Counted from the first letter of the stretch, positions 1-8,898 are shown. The stretch: DNA of 17,833 nucleotides from Blastocatellia bacterium (GCA_016789295.1 JAEUQL010000016.1:1-17833), one strand, 5' to 3'. A program made the numbers and translations. Notes: a model not told the origin generated them from the sequence alone.

Positions 1-714
1 AGAGTAGGTTTTGAGCTACCACCACTCAACCTGAAGATCGACAACCAGATCCCGCTTGCAAGAGGGATGGGCAGCAGTGCCGCAGCCATCACGGCTGGAA
101 TTTCTATTGTCGAGGCTCTTTCGGGTAAATAATTTGGTGAAGAGCTTTTCTTCAAACACGCACTTAGCTTTGAAAAACACGCCGACAATCTAGCTGCCGC
201 TCGCTTGGGAGGTTTCACAATTGTGTGCCAAACAGAAGAGAGGATAATTTCTGTTAAAAAAGACTGGCCAGACCAGATAAAAGCTGTTGTGGTGATCCCT
301 GCTTTCAAGCTTGATACAGAAAAGTCTCGATCTCTACTGCCTCCAAACTACAGTCGTGCAGATGCTGTCTTCAACATTCAGCGTGTGGCGTTGCTACAAA
401 CAGCAGTTTCAGAGAAAAACTGGAGACTTTTTGAAGAGGCTCTGAAAGATAGAATACACCAACCCTACAGATCTACGCTTGTCCCAGGTCTCAATGATGC
501 CCTCAATGTGAAGCTCAAAGGACTACTTGGTATAGCTCTGAGCGGATCGGGGCCTACTTTGATTGGACTTGCGACTGATAACTTTGAAGTGATCAAGTCA
601 ACTTTAAGAGAGATTTTTGCCAGGCAGAAGATAGGTGTCAGGTGTGAGCTTTTAGAGATAGAGAACAGAGGAAGGAGAATAGAGCAGTACGGCTGCTCGA
701 AGTCATATTTTTAA
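1..714 (+). pseudogene. thrB: homoserine kinase, 5'-truncated by window, in-frame stop
   Basis: Homoserine kinase phosphorylates homoserine with ATP in threonine synthesis (GHMP kinase family, cytoplasmic). Reading frame 1 is open from base 1 and shows the GHMP ATP-binding loop as RGMGSSAAA (bases 61-87). It then hits TAA at 130-132 and continues in the same frame with family-like sequence: HADN then LGGF at about 180-213, and the C-terminal GHMP motif LSGSGPT at about 538-558. Both sides of the TAA are one homologous protein in one frame, so this is a single-codon nonsense change (for example CAA to TAA), not a frameshift. About 80 N-terminal residues lie off the window. The open part after the stop has no convincing own start and lacks the ATP loop. 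It ends four bases before asd, suggesting one operon. It could be a true pseudogene, a sequencing error, or suppressed; TAA ends several intact genes here, so codon reassignment is unlikely. Confidence 0.85.
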
Positions 715-718
715 GTCT

Positions 719-1768
719 ATGAAGAGATTAAGAGTAGGTATTCTTGGCGCGACAGGGCTTGTAGGTCAAAGGTTTATACAGTTGTTGGATGAGCATCCAC
801 AGTTTGAGATTACAGCACTGGCAGCGTCTGACAGGTCGGAAGCAAAGCCTTTTGCAGAGGTCTGCTCGTGGAAGCTTCCAACTCCAATACCAGAACGGTT
901 TCGTTCACTAAATGTCGAGCCTTGTCGTCCGCTGCTAGACTGTGACCTTGTTTTTTCTGGCATGCCATCTTCGATAGCAGGTGAGATTGAAGAAGAGTTT
1001 GCAAAGGCTGGCTATCCAGTAATTAGCAACTCTTCAAATCATCGTATGGACAACGATGTTCCACTACTTGTTCCAGAGATAAACAGCAGCCATTTGGAGC
1101 TTATAGGTGTGCAGAAGAGAAGTCGTAAATGGGAGAGAGGATTTATAGTCACCAATCCAAACTGTACGACGGTTGCTTTGGTTCTGGCTCTTGCCCCTCT
1201 TGCTGATGCTTTTGGTCTTGAGGCTGTATCGGTTGTCACCATGCAAGCACTGTCTGGTGCTGGCTATCCTGGAGTTGCATCTCTGGATGCTATCGATAAC
1301 GTCGTTCCCTATATTGATGGTGAAGAGCCTAAAGTTGAGACAGAGCCACAGAAGATACTTGGAAAATTTACGAATGGTTTAATAGAGCATGCCGACTTTC
1401 GCGTCAGTGCTCAGTGTCACAGAGTCAATGTAACAGATGGTCACACAGAAGCTGTTGCAGTGAAGCTGAAAAAGAAGGCTACCAGGGAGGCGTTGATAGA
1501 AGCTATGCAACAATTTCGTGGTGAACCACAGAAACTTGGCCTCTACAGTGCCCCAAAAAGACCGGTAATTGTACTAGGCGAAAATAATCGCCCACAACCC
1601 AGACTGGATCGCGATTTAGAAGGTGGAATGGCAACAGTTGTAGGACGTGTAAGAGAAGACAATATACTCGACTTTAAATTTACACTCCTTGGTCACAACA
1701 CGATTCGAGGTGCGGCAGGTGCTGCAATACTCAATGCAGAACTACTAGTTGCAAAAGCTCTGTTGTAA
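719..1768 (+). CDS. asd: aspartate-semialdehyde dehydrogenase, archaeal/fungal type
   Basis: The enzyme reduces L-aspartyl-4-phosphate to aspartate semialdehyde with NADPH, the branch point to threonine, methionine, lysine and diaminopimelate. The 349 residues are full length for the family. The N-terminal Rossmann motif is GILGATGLVGQ (residues 7-17). The catalytic cysteine is C149 in NPNC. A substrate-contact segment QALSGAGYPG lies near residues 176-185. R235 and H242 in HRVNVTDGH match the Arg/His pair, seven apart, of the family. The SGMPSS stretch and the NPNCTT and DGHTEAV wording resemble the archaeal/fungal ASADH branch rather than the E. coli type (recalled knowledge, not a search). 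The ATG lies four bases after the thrB stop with no clear Shine-Dalgarno sequence, so it is probably translated by coupling in a thrB-asd operon. Confidence 0.95.
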   Translation: MKRLRVGILGATGLVGQRFIQLLDEHPQFEITALAASDRSEAKPFAEVCSWKLPTPIPERFRSLNVEPCRPLLDCDLVFSGMPSSIAGEIEEEFAKAGYPVISNSSNHRMDNDVPLLVPEINSSHLELIGVQKRSRKWERGFIVTNPNCTTVALVLALAPLADAFGLEAVSVVTMQALSGAGYPGVASLDAIDNVVPYIDGEEPKVETEPQKILGKFTNGLIEHADFRVSAQCHRVNVTDGHTEAVAVKLKKKATREALIEAMQQFRGEPQKLGLYSAPKRPVIVLGENNRPQPRLDRDLEGGMATVVGRVREDNILDFKFTLLGHNTIRGAAGAAILNAELLVAKALL

Positions 1769-1808
1769 AACTATCCAGACTTTTTAAATCTAGTCCACTT
1801 CTTAACCT

Positions 1809-1831
1809 GATGGATCGATATCCGATCCATC
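1809..1831. repeat. perfect 9-bp inverted repeat after asd
   Basis: GATGGATCG (1809-1817) pairs perfectly with CGATCCATC (1823-1831) around the five-base loop ATATC. No T-run follows, so it is not a classical intrinsic terminator. It could be a weak terminator for thrB-asd or an operator for the NHL gene 127 bases downstream. The rest of the 189-base gap is AT-rich, with no promoter I would defend and no gene. Confidence 0.5.
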
Positions 1832-1957
1832 TTGTCAGATCTGCTTATTAAAGAATAAAAAAGATCTGTTGCAAGAAAAAAGACTGTAGATAAACATATC
1901 GGTGTGCTTAAATTATTAGACTCTTACGATAGGCTCCAACAAGTTTAGGAGAGTATT

Positions 1958-4900
1958 ATGAAACGTCTTGTCTTACGTCTGCTCTTTGTTTACTTCTTAC
2001 CGTTAACAATCCTGCTGATGCCTGCTTCTGTAGCCTACTTGAAGTCGCTCCACCCTTCTGCACTAGCTACGTTTCAAAGCACGACTCAGATCAAATTTGT
2101 ACAAGAAAACCCCGTTGTCAATGAAGGTAACCAGATCACAGTCATGGTGAGTGATATGAATGGTCAAGCACTTTCAGGGGTTACTTTTGAATCGGGCAGT
2201 CCTGAGATAGCAAGTGTAGACCCATCAACTGGAGTAGTTATGGGTGTAGCTCAAGGCTTTGCTACAGTAACTGCAAGAATGGGTGGCAACTCTGTATCAA
2301 CTTTCGTAACCGTTGCAAGAGTCTCTTCCAGTCAAGGTGCGCAGGTTACGGGTGAAACTGTAGTCGATTCAGAAGGTGCTATATACTTGAGCGATCCAAC
2401 TACAAATGTGATCTTTCGCAAAAACTCTCCAACCGCAGATACAGAGGTTTTTGCAGGCCAGTCGGGCAAGGCTGGCATGGTAAATGGAGCGCGTTCTGCG
2501 TCACTGTTTTCTGGCCCAATAGGTGTTGGTGTTGACAACAGGGCACAGGGCGGGGTCTTCATAGCCGACGCCCTTAACCACAGTGTCAGAAAGATAGATT
2601 TCAACGATCAAGTTTCAACTCTGGTCGGTTCTGGCTCACCCGGCGTTAACTCAAATGATGTAACCACTTTTGACCAAGCTGCTTTTCGTGGCCCCAGAGG
2701 AATAGCAGTAGATTCTAATGGCCTCATCTATATAGCAGACACAGAAAATCACGCTATCTATTCTCTAAACACATCTACTAGAGAAGTAAAATTACTTGCT
2801 GGACAACCTGGTGTGAGCGGCAGGAGTAATGGGAAAGGGCGTTCAGCAACATTTAGCCGTCCTTCCGCTATCTCTATAAAGAAATCGACAGGTGGTTTTG
2901 GCACAGGTGGCGTTGGTGGCCTGCTCATTGCAGATACAGGAAATAACCGCATAAGGTTTGTCACTTTTGACGGCCAAACTTCTACAGTTGGAAACCTCAA
3001 CACAACAGCATCCACACCGAGCCGCATAAGAGCAAACAATGATAGTGGTGATGATGATGATGATGATTTTGATGATGGTGGTGGCAGCGATAGCAACGAT
3101 GATGGTGATGGTGCAGATGATGATGGTGATGGAATAGACAATGTGGACGACGATGGAAACTTCGTTTTTGATGATCCAGATTCAATAGAAACAGACGAAA
3201 ATGGAAATGTCTACATTGCAGACGATACAGGCGTAAAAATTATTACCCAAGTAGGTGACAAAAATAGACTCATTTCACTAGCGCAACCAAGAGTCAGTTT
3301 TAGCCAAGTAGCCGGCATTGAAGTCAAAGGTACTCAGGTCTTTGTAATAGACTCTGGTGAGTCTCAAAACAGGAGATTTAAGGTAGTTACTGTTGGAGCA
3401 CCGGAAATTTTGGGTCTTAGCCAGACCTCGGACAGACTTGAAGGCGGGGCTACAGTAACCATCACAGGAAGAAACTTTTCTCCTGAAAGTATGGTCTTCC
3501 TTGGAGATAGTGAAGTAACGCGCATTAGAATAGAGAGTGCAACAAAGATTCAGATCAAAGTTCCAGCACAAAAAGCACCTGGAAAAAGAACTCTCTCTGT
3601 TCAAACTAGAGGAGGGGTGGCACAAATCCCATTCACTATTGTCTCTAAACCTCTTTCTGAAATTTCGGAAGGGGAGATTACCACCATCGCAGGAGGCGTG
3701 CCTTTTATTGGCGATGGAGGAAAAGCACTTGGCGCAATACTTAACCGCCCTACTTCCATTGCCATAGATGGTACAGGTCAGCTTTTCATTGCTGATGGTT
3801 TCAATCGTCGTATACGCAGAGTAGACTCAAACGAAAATAGCCGCCTGATTACAACGGTTGTTGGAGATGGAACTCCTGAATTTGGTGGTGACGACGGGCC
3901 TGCAATTGGAGCAGGAATAGACTTTGTCACTAGCATTGCATTCGATTCTGTAGGCAATCTCTTTATTGCAGATCAGCCTAGTGCACGTGTAAGACGAGTT
4001 GATGCACAGACAGGAATTATTACAACATTTGCTGGAAATGGTATACAGGCTTCAACTGGCGATAATGGATTGGCAACAGAAGCAAGCATTGTTCCAGAAG
4101 GAATTGCACTCGATTCTGCAGGCAATCTCTTTATCTCTGAGTCTGAAAGTAACCGCATAAGAAGAGTAGATGTCAGCACAGGTATAATCAGAACGATTGC
4201 TGGAGATGGTACAGCCGGTTTTGCAGGTGATGGAGGTGCTGCAAGTTCGGCAAAATTCAATAGGCCAACAAACTTAGCCTTTGACTCCGATGACAACTTA
4301 ATAGTTGTAGACACTGGCAATCATCGTATCAGACAGATCTCAAAAGCTCTGACTATTACTACCATTGTAGGTAATGGACGAGCCGACTTTTCTGGTGATG
4401 GTGGTCTTGCAACCATGGCAAGCCTCAGAGATCCATCTGCTGTAGCTTTTGACTCTTTTGGAAATCTGCTGATAGCAGATACTGGCAATGCAAGACTTCG
4501 TAGAGTAAGCATGTCTACAAAAACTATCACCACAATAGCAGGTAATGGCATGAGAGGCTTTAATGGTGAAAATACTCGTGCTCTCGACACGGCTATTAGT
4601 CCTGTAAGTCTTGCAGTAACTGGAATGGGCAGAATATTGTTTGCCGATGATGTAAACAACAGGATTCGTGGCATCGATGTTAGAGCTGATCGGGTGATGA
4701 CGGTTGTTGGAACTGATGGGGCTGAGATAGTCGGTGATGGTGCTCCTGCTGTTGACGCAAGACTTGAGCTTCCTAGCGGCATGGCATTCGATCAAGCAGG
4801 CAATCTCTTCGTAGCCGATACAGGAAACAACCGAATACGACGGGTTGATATTCAGACAGGAAGGATAGAGACATTAGCTGGAAATGGTCGCCCTGGTATG

Positions 4901-6862
4901 GATGAACCCGGTTCTGCACGCAACACAAGTGTCACTGCCCCACTCGATGTGACGGCTGATGGTTCAGGTAATTTCTACATAACCAACATGATGGGGCGTC
5001 GCGTGCGTCGCGTCACTGGCCAGAATGGTATGGTGACAAATTTTGCAGGCTCTGACAGGCTTGGCTTTGGTGGTGATGGTGCTCAAGCTATAAATGCAAC
5101 CTTTAATGGTGCAGAACGGTTAGCTATTGATAGTGATGGTAATGTCTATATTGCAGACAATAGGAATTTTAGAGTTCGCAGAGTAGACATTCGAACAGGT
5201 ATCATCACAACTTTTGCAGGAAATGGTATGCCAGGATTTAGCGGTGATGGTGGTTCAGCAGACAGGGCTAGTTTCACTGGCCCACTCAATTTAGCATTTG
5301 ATAGATCAGGAAATCTTTTGATAGCTGACTCTGGTAACAACCGAGTTAGAGTAGTCGATAGTCGTACACGCACTGTCAGAACCATAGCTGGAAATGGTTC
5401 TGAAATGTCTAAAGGCGATGGTGGACAAGCTACACAAGCAGCAGTTGAAAGACCCACAGCAGTCTTTGCTGATGAAGCTGGAAACATATTCATTGCAGAA
5501 TTTACCAGAGTTAGAAGAGTTGCTCCAAACGGCATCATCACAACTGTTGCTGGTGGAGGTACAGTTGGCTACAGTGGTGATAATGGTCCAGCAACGAGTG
5601 CCAATATGTTTGGCCCTTCTGAAATTGCTCTAGATCGCAGTGGAAACCTTTTCATAGCCGATACTTTCAACAACGCTATTCGTGTTATCAAAGCAGTCAA
5701 TAGACCCAGTGCAACAACAGACTTTCGCTTGAACATAGACCCTGCTATTCAAACACTTCAAGCAGGTAGCTCAACCAACTTCCGAATAGCTGCTCAAACA
5801 GTTGGGAGTTTCAATCAGCCTATCAATTTGAGTGCCAGAGTTGTTTCACAAACTGATCGAATATCGGTCAACTTCTCACAGCCAAGTTTCAATCCTTCTG
5901 GCAGCGCAACTATGACCGTAAGGGCAGATGCTTCTCTACGTCCATCAGTAGTAACTATTATTGTTACTGGCACTGCAGGAAATATTGTCAGAACTCAAGC
6001 TGTCACGCTCTCAATTGTTGCTGGCAACAGCGTAGACTTTTCACTTGCCGTAAATCCACCTTCACAAACTATTAGAAGTGGTTCTTCTGCAGAATTTACT
6101 GTAGGTGTAAGCTCTTCTGGGGGTACTCGCCAGTCAGCAACTTTGGCTGCTGTTGTCACTCCAAACAATCTTCGTACAAGCTTTTCGCAAACGACTATAG
6201 CTTTTGGAGAAAGTACCAAACTGATGGTAGAAGTGCCACCAAACACTTCTTCTTCTAGCTTCACAATACGTGTGCTTGCTACTGTTGGGCAGACCGTCCG
6301 TTCACAAACTGTTGCACTTGCCATAATTGGTAACTCGGCTCCAGTCTTCTCAGCAATAGATGACCAGACAGTAGGAGTGGGAACAGTGTCTACACTTCCT
6401 GTTTCTGCAACAGATCCAGACGGAAATACGGGATTGAGACTCTCTGTAGTTTCTGCCCCTGCTTATGTATCACTAACAGATAATGGTAATGGTTCAGGCT
6501 CTTTGCAGATCGCTCCAACACCAGCACAGATGCAGAGTGGAAGAGTCACTCTACAAGCTACTGATCCAGCAGGACTTACAGCACAAGTGGCTTTCAATGT
6601 GACTGTACAACAGCCATCAGTTGTCATTACAAATGCTACTTTTAGTAGACCAATCCTCACAATTACAGGTTCAGGATTTGGTTCATCGGATGTGAGAGTA
6701 GGTGTTAATGGATCAGATGTAACTAGCCTTGTACAGAATCAGACTAATACATCAATAACTGTGAGAGGCAATAGAAATAGATTAGGTATCAAGAAAGGTC
6801 AAAACCGGGTAGTTGTGAGTGCTGGAGGTGTTGTCTCTAACACATTTACTTTCAATTTCTAA
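1958..6862 (+). CDS. large exported NHL-repeat beta-propeller protein with Ig-like domains
   Basis: I recognise the architecture but not a named gene. The start is supported by AGGAG at 1947-1951 and by a signal-peptide-like N-terminus (basic MKRLVLR, hydrophobic to about residue 26). In order: a BIG2-like Ig domain (about 45-120); a first NHL block (about 130-480) with an Asp-rich insert at 362-408; an IPT/TIG domain (about 481-563); twelve NHL units of about 56 residues (574-1248); two related Ig-like domains starting near 1255 and 1360; a cadherin/putative-Ig-like domain near 1458-1550; and a final IPT-like domain from about 1556. NHL units carry ITTIAGNG, GDGG, FDSxGNLFIAD and NNRIRRVD. 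NHL propellers generally bind proteins or other ligands; here the protein is probably secreted or surface-exposed. I see no LPxTG, lipobox or C-terminal sorting domain. The ligand is unknown. The gene appears monocistronic, with a strong hairpin after it. Confidence 0.9.
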   Translation: MKRLVLRLLFVYFLPLTILLMPASVAYLKSLHPSALATFQSTTQIKFVQENPVVNEGNQITVMVSDMNGQALSGVTFESGSPEIASVDPSTGVVMGVAQGFATVTARMGGNSVSTFVTVARVSSSQGAQVTGETVVDSEGAIYLSDPTTNVIFRKNSPTADTEVFAGQSGKAGMVNGARSASLFSGPIGVGVDNRAQGGVFIADALNHSVRKIDFNDQVSTLVGSGSPGVNSNDVTTFDQAAFRGPRGIAVDSNGLIYIADTENHAIYSLNTSTREVKLLAGQPGVSGRSNGKGRSATFSRPSAISIKKSTGGFGTGGVGGLLIADTGNNRIRFVTFDGQTSTVGNLNTTASTPSRIRANNDSGDDDDDDFDDGGGSDSNDDGDGADDDGDGIDNVDDDGNFVFDDPDSIETDENGNVYIADDTGVKIITQVGDKNRLISLAQPRVSFSQVAGIEVKGTQVFVIDSGESQNRRFKVVTVGAPEILGLSQTSDRLEGGATVTITGRNFSPESMVFLGDSEVTRIRIESATKIQIKVPAQKAPGKRTLSVQTRGGVAQIPFTIVSKPLSEISEGEITTIAGGVPFIGDGGKALGAILNRPTSIAIDGTGQLFIADGFNRRIRRVDSNENSRLITTVVGDGTPEFGGDDGPAIGAGIDFVTSIAFDSVGNLFIADQPSARVRRVDAQTGIITTFAGNGIQASTGDNGLATEASIVPEGIALDSAGNLFISESESNRIRRVDVSTGIIRTIAGDGTAGFAGDGGAASSAKFNRPTNLAFDSDDNLIVVDTGNHRIRQISKALTITTIVGNGRADFSGDGGLATMASLRDPSAVAFDSFGNLLIADTGNARLRRVSMSTKTITTIAGNGMRGFNGENTRALDTAISPVSLAVTGMGRILFADDVNNRIRGIDVRADRVMTVVGTDGAEIVGDGAPAVDARLELPSGMAFDQAGNLFVADTGNNRIRRVDIQTGRIETLAGNGRPGMDEPGSARNTSVTAPLDVTADGSGNFYITNMMGRRVRRVTGQNGMVTNFAGSDRLGFGGDGAQAINATFNGAERLAIDSDGNVYIADNRNFRVRRVDIRTGIITTFAGNGMPGFSGDGGSADRASFTGPLNLAFDRSGNLLIADSGNNRVRVVDSRTRTVRTIAGNGSEMSKGDGGQATQAAVERPTAVFADEAGNIFIAEFTRVRRVAPNGIITTVAGGGTVGYSGDNGPATSANMFGPSEIALDRSGNLFIADTFNNAIRVIKAVNRPSATTDFRLNIDPAIQTLQAGSSTNFRIAAQTVGSFNQPINLSARVVSQTDRISVNFSQPSFNPSGSATMTVRADASLRPSVVTIIVTGTAGNIVRTQAVTLSIVAGNSVDFSLAVNPPSQTIRSGSSAEFTVGVSSSGGTRQSATLAAVVTPNNLRTSFSQTTIAFGESTKLMVEVPPNTSSSSFTIRVLATVGQTVRSQTVALAIIGNSAPVFSAIDDQTVGVGTVSTLPVSATDPDGNTGLRLSVVSAPAYVSLTDNGNGSGSLQIAPTPAQMQSGRVTLQATDPAGLTAQVAFNVTVQQPSVVITNATFSRPILTITGSGFGSSDVRVGVNGSDVTSLVQNQTNTSITVRGNRNRLGIKKGQNRVVVSAGGVVSNTFTFNF
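3041..3181 (+). repeat. Asp-rich low-complexity tract with (GAT)6, inside the NHL gene
   Basis: Residues 362-408 of the NHL protein are encoded by a GAT-rich tract containing six consecutive GAT codons at 3050-3067. About 24 of 47 residues are Asp, the rest mostly Gly, Asn and Ser. The second half has the DxDGDGxxD spacing (DDDGDGIDNVDDDG), like thrombospondin type-3 calcium repeats. It sits between what I read as blades 4 and 5 of the first propeller. The triplet run could vary in length by slippage without shifting frame. Confidence 0.8.
3677..5701 (+). repeat. twelve tandem NHL units of about 168 bp
   Basis: Twelve diverged coding repeats (residues 574-1248 of the NHL protein) each run from an ITT(I/F/V)AGNG strand through GDGG, a P-x-x-(L/I)AFD turn, GNLFIAD and NRIRRVD. 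Units are mostly 53-58 codons. They are diverged at the DNA level, which argues for old duplications under selection rather than a recent array. Twelve units fit two six-bladed propellers. Confidence 0.85.
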
Positions 6863-6884
6863 GCGAATTTCCAGAAGGGAAGTT

Positions 6885-6920
6885 GATAAAGAGATTTGGA
6901 GAAATCCAAATCTCTTTATC
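6885..6920. terminator. bidirectional terminator between convergent genes
   Basis: A perfect 16-bp stem (6885-6900 with 6905-6920) closes on a GAAA loop. It sits between the NHL gene stop (6862) and the stop of the minus-strand S9 peptidase (6925). The stem is AT-rich, and the T-runs available on either side are imperfect (CTTTTT begins at 6928 on the plus strand). The position and perfect symmetry make a shared terminator the best reading. Confidence 0.75.
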
Positions 6921-6924
6921 TCTG

Positions 6925-8898
6925 CTACTTTTTCAAATACCTCTCACACCAATCAATTATGCGCTTCATAAAGTCTGCTTGATGGGCACGTTCCGTTACA
7001 CCGTGACCTTCTCTTGGATAGACAACAAATTCAACAGGTACGCCTTTCCATTTCAGTGCTGTGTAAAGCTCCTGTCCTTGACTGACTGGTACACGAGGGT
7101 CTCGCTCTCCATGGAGAATAAGTGTGGGTGTCTGTGCATTTTTTATATGCTTGATGGGCGATCTATCCCAGTAGAGATCAAAGTTGTCATAAGGGTCACA
7201 AGTCCAATGTACCAGAGACTCTTCTTTATAGTTGTCTGCTGTTCCTACTTTGCTAACACGATTTGCTCCACCCATCCAGGCAATAGCAAGCTTAAATCTT
7301 TGGCTATGTTTTGTTGCAGCCCATCCAGCAGCATAACCACCATAGCTTCCTCCACCAAGTCCAACACGCTCTGCATCTACTATCCCTTCTTTAACAAGAT
7401 GATCGATACCGGCTAAAGCGTCATCAAACTCTTTGCCCATCATGTCGCCTTGATCAGCTTCAGCAAAAGCTACACCCCGGCCAGTGCTCCCTCGATAGTT
7501 TGGTAGCAACACTGCTATGCCGCGTGCTGCAAGCATCTGTCCCCAACGAGAGTAAGAGCCATACCAACCATTGGTGTCAGCAGCTTCTGGGCCGCCGTGA
7601 TACTGCAAAAGTAATGGATAACGCTTACCTTTCTCATAACCAACAGGTTTTATAAGAACGCCTTCGATGTCGAGGCCATCATAAGCTTTCCACTTTACTA
7701 CTTCTTGTTCGGCTAGTTTCAGCCCTTCAAGTTGTGGATTGAAACGTGTTAAGCGAGCTACTTTTCCTGCTTCAAGCTCTCCAAACCAGACTTCATTTGG
7801 ATGTTGAGTTGTGTTAGCAACAAGAGCGATTTTACCATTTGAGCTAATGCTAAAACTTGAATGAATTATTGGCTGAGTCAAAAGAGGATCAATCTTTTTT
7901 GTTGCTAGGTCTATTTTGCGTAAGACTGTAGCTTGACGCTCAATTGCTCCGAAAATGATCTTTTTATCTTTCCACTCTATAGCAGTGGCTGTGCCTTCGT
8001 AGTTTGGGGTTAGATTTTCGGGTCTACCTCCATTTGTAGAAACAACAAAGATGCTTCCAGCTTGTGGGTCGCTCAGCTTTGTTGCTCCTAGCCAGGCTAT
8101 CACCTTTGCATCTGGTGACCATCGTGGTGATTCGAGCTTTCCTTCGGTCTCTGTAAGAAGTTTGGGTTCGCTACCTTGTTGATCAACCAAGTAAAGCCTG
8201 CTCTGCATATACTGGTCATCAATCTTTGGGGTTCGACTTGCTGCAATAACAAGTTGTTTACTATCAGGTGACCAATCATATTCCCAAACACTCATATCGG
8301 CTTTTGTCACTACCCAACTCTTCCTTGAAGCAATGTCGATAGCATAAAGCCTTTTCTGCTTGTACTCACTATCAAAGACCTTCCAGTCACGCCCTTCTTT
8401 TTCCTGCTGCTCTTGCTCTTTCGAGCGTGGATCGGTCATTATGAAAGCAATGGTCTTTCCATCGGGTGACCAAGAAAAAGATTCTACAAACGATTCAGCA
8501 CTAGTCAGGCATTGGGCTTCACCTCCATCTGCATTTATCAGATATACTTGCGCTTTTTCGCTGCTGTCACGAGTTGAGATAAATGCAATAGTCTTTCCAT
8601 CGGGTGACCATCTTGCCGAACGGTCTGTCTTTTCACTATATGTAAATCTAGAAGGTGTACTACTATCTACTGCCATCATCCAGACTTCTGTATAGTCACT
8701 GCCGGGTTTGTCACTGCTACTTCGAGGTCGATTGGAATGAAACAGTATCTTCTTGCCGTCTGGTGAGATCTGTACATCTGTGACTGTTTTGATACCAAGT
8801 ATAAGATCGGGAGTTATAAGCTTCTCTTGGGCAGACACGGAAAAAACTGCCAGAAAGAGAGCGAGAATGATTGCTGAAATCTTTCTGTTTCTGTTCAT
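6925..8898 (-). CDS. exported S9 (prolyl oligopeptidase) family peptidase
   Basis: A serine peptidase of the DPP/acylaminoacyl-peptidase type, expected to cleave dipeptides or blocked residues from small peptides in the periplasm or outside. The 657-residue protein starts with a signal peptide (residues 1-23, probable cut VSA|Q24). Residues about 30-390 form a TolB/PD40-like beta-propeller: at least five WSPDGK-type strands are visible. The C-terminal alpha/beta-hydrolase domain (about 400-657) carries the nucleophile Ser518 in GGGSYGGY, Asp600 in GERDPRVP and His632 in REGHG, a complete triad. The start is supported by AGGAAG just upstream on the minus strand (bases 8903-8908). It lies 24 bases downstream of the dienelactone hydrolase-like gene in the same direction, so co-transcription is likely. 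Exact substrate specificity cannot be read. Confidence 0.93.
   Translation of the reverse strand: MNRNRKISAIILALFLAVFSVSAQEKLITPDLILGIKTVTDVQISPDGKKILFHSNRPRSSSDKPGSDYTEVWMMAVDSSTPSRFTYSEKTDRSARWSPDGKTIAFISTRDSSEKAQVYLINADGGEAQCLTSAESFVESFSWSPDGKTIAFIMTDPRSKEQEQQEKEGRDWKVFDSEYKQKRLYAIDIASRKSWVVTKADMSVWEYDWSPDSKQLVIAASRTPKIDDQYMQSRLYLVDQQGSEPKLLTETEGKLESPRWSPDAKVIAWLGATKLSDPQAGSIFVVSTNGGRPENLTPNYEGTATAIEWKDKKIIFGAIERQATVLRKIDLATKKIDPLLTQPIIHSSFSISSNGKIALVANTTQHPNEVWFGELEAGKVARLTRFNPQLEGLKLAEQEVVKWKAYDGLDIEGVLIKPVGYEKGKRYPLLLQYHGGPEAADTNGWYGSYSRWGQMLAARGIAVLLPNYRGSTGRGVAFAEADQGDMMGKEFDDALAGIDHLVKEGIVDAERVGLGGGSYGGYAAGWAATKHSQRFKLAIAWMGGANRVSKVGTADNYKEESLVHWTCDPYDNFDLYWDRSPIKHIKNAQTPTLILHGERDPRVPVSQGQELYTALKWKGVPVEFVVYPREGHGVTERAHQADFMKRIIDWCERYLKK

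Noticed and set aside
130..132. Stop-codon reassignment or selenocysteine-like recoding at the thrB TAA
   Set aside because: TAA ends asd, the NHL gene, mutL and the aconitase-like gene in the window, and no recoding element is evident after it.
205..714. Separate 169-residue gene starting at TTG 205
   Set aside because: It is the C-terminal part of homoserine kinase; the same frame continues upstream to the TAA and beyond with GHMP motifs, and there is no ribosome site at 205.
2758..3141. Minus-strand Ser/Pro-rich and His-rich open frames opposite the NHL gene
   Set aside because: They are antisense shadows of the GAT/GGT-rich coding tract, with no start signals and low-complexity composition.
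3677..5701. CRISPR-like or recent tandem duplication array
   Set aside because: The repeats are long, protein-coding, diverged at the DNA level and have no spacers; they are NHL blades.
6883..7416. Plus-strand 177-residue frame overlapping the S9 peptidase
   Set aside because: It lies antisense over a clear catalytic domain with an intact triad and starts inside the terminator hairpin.
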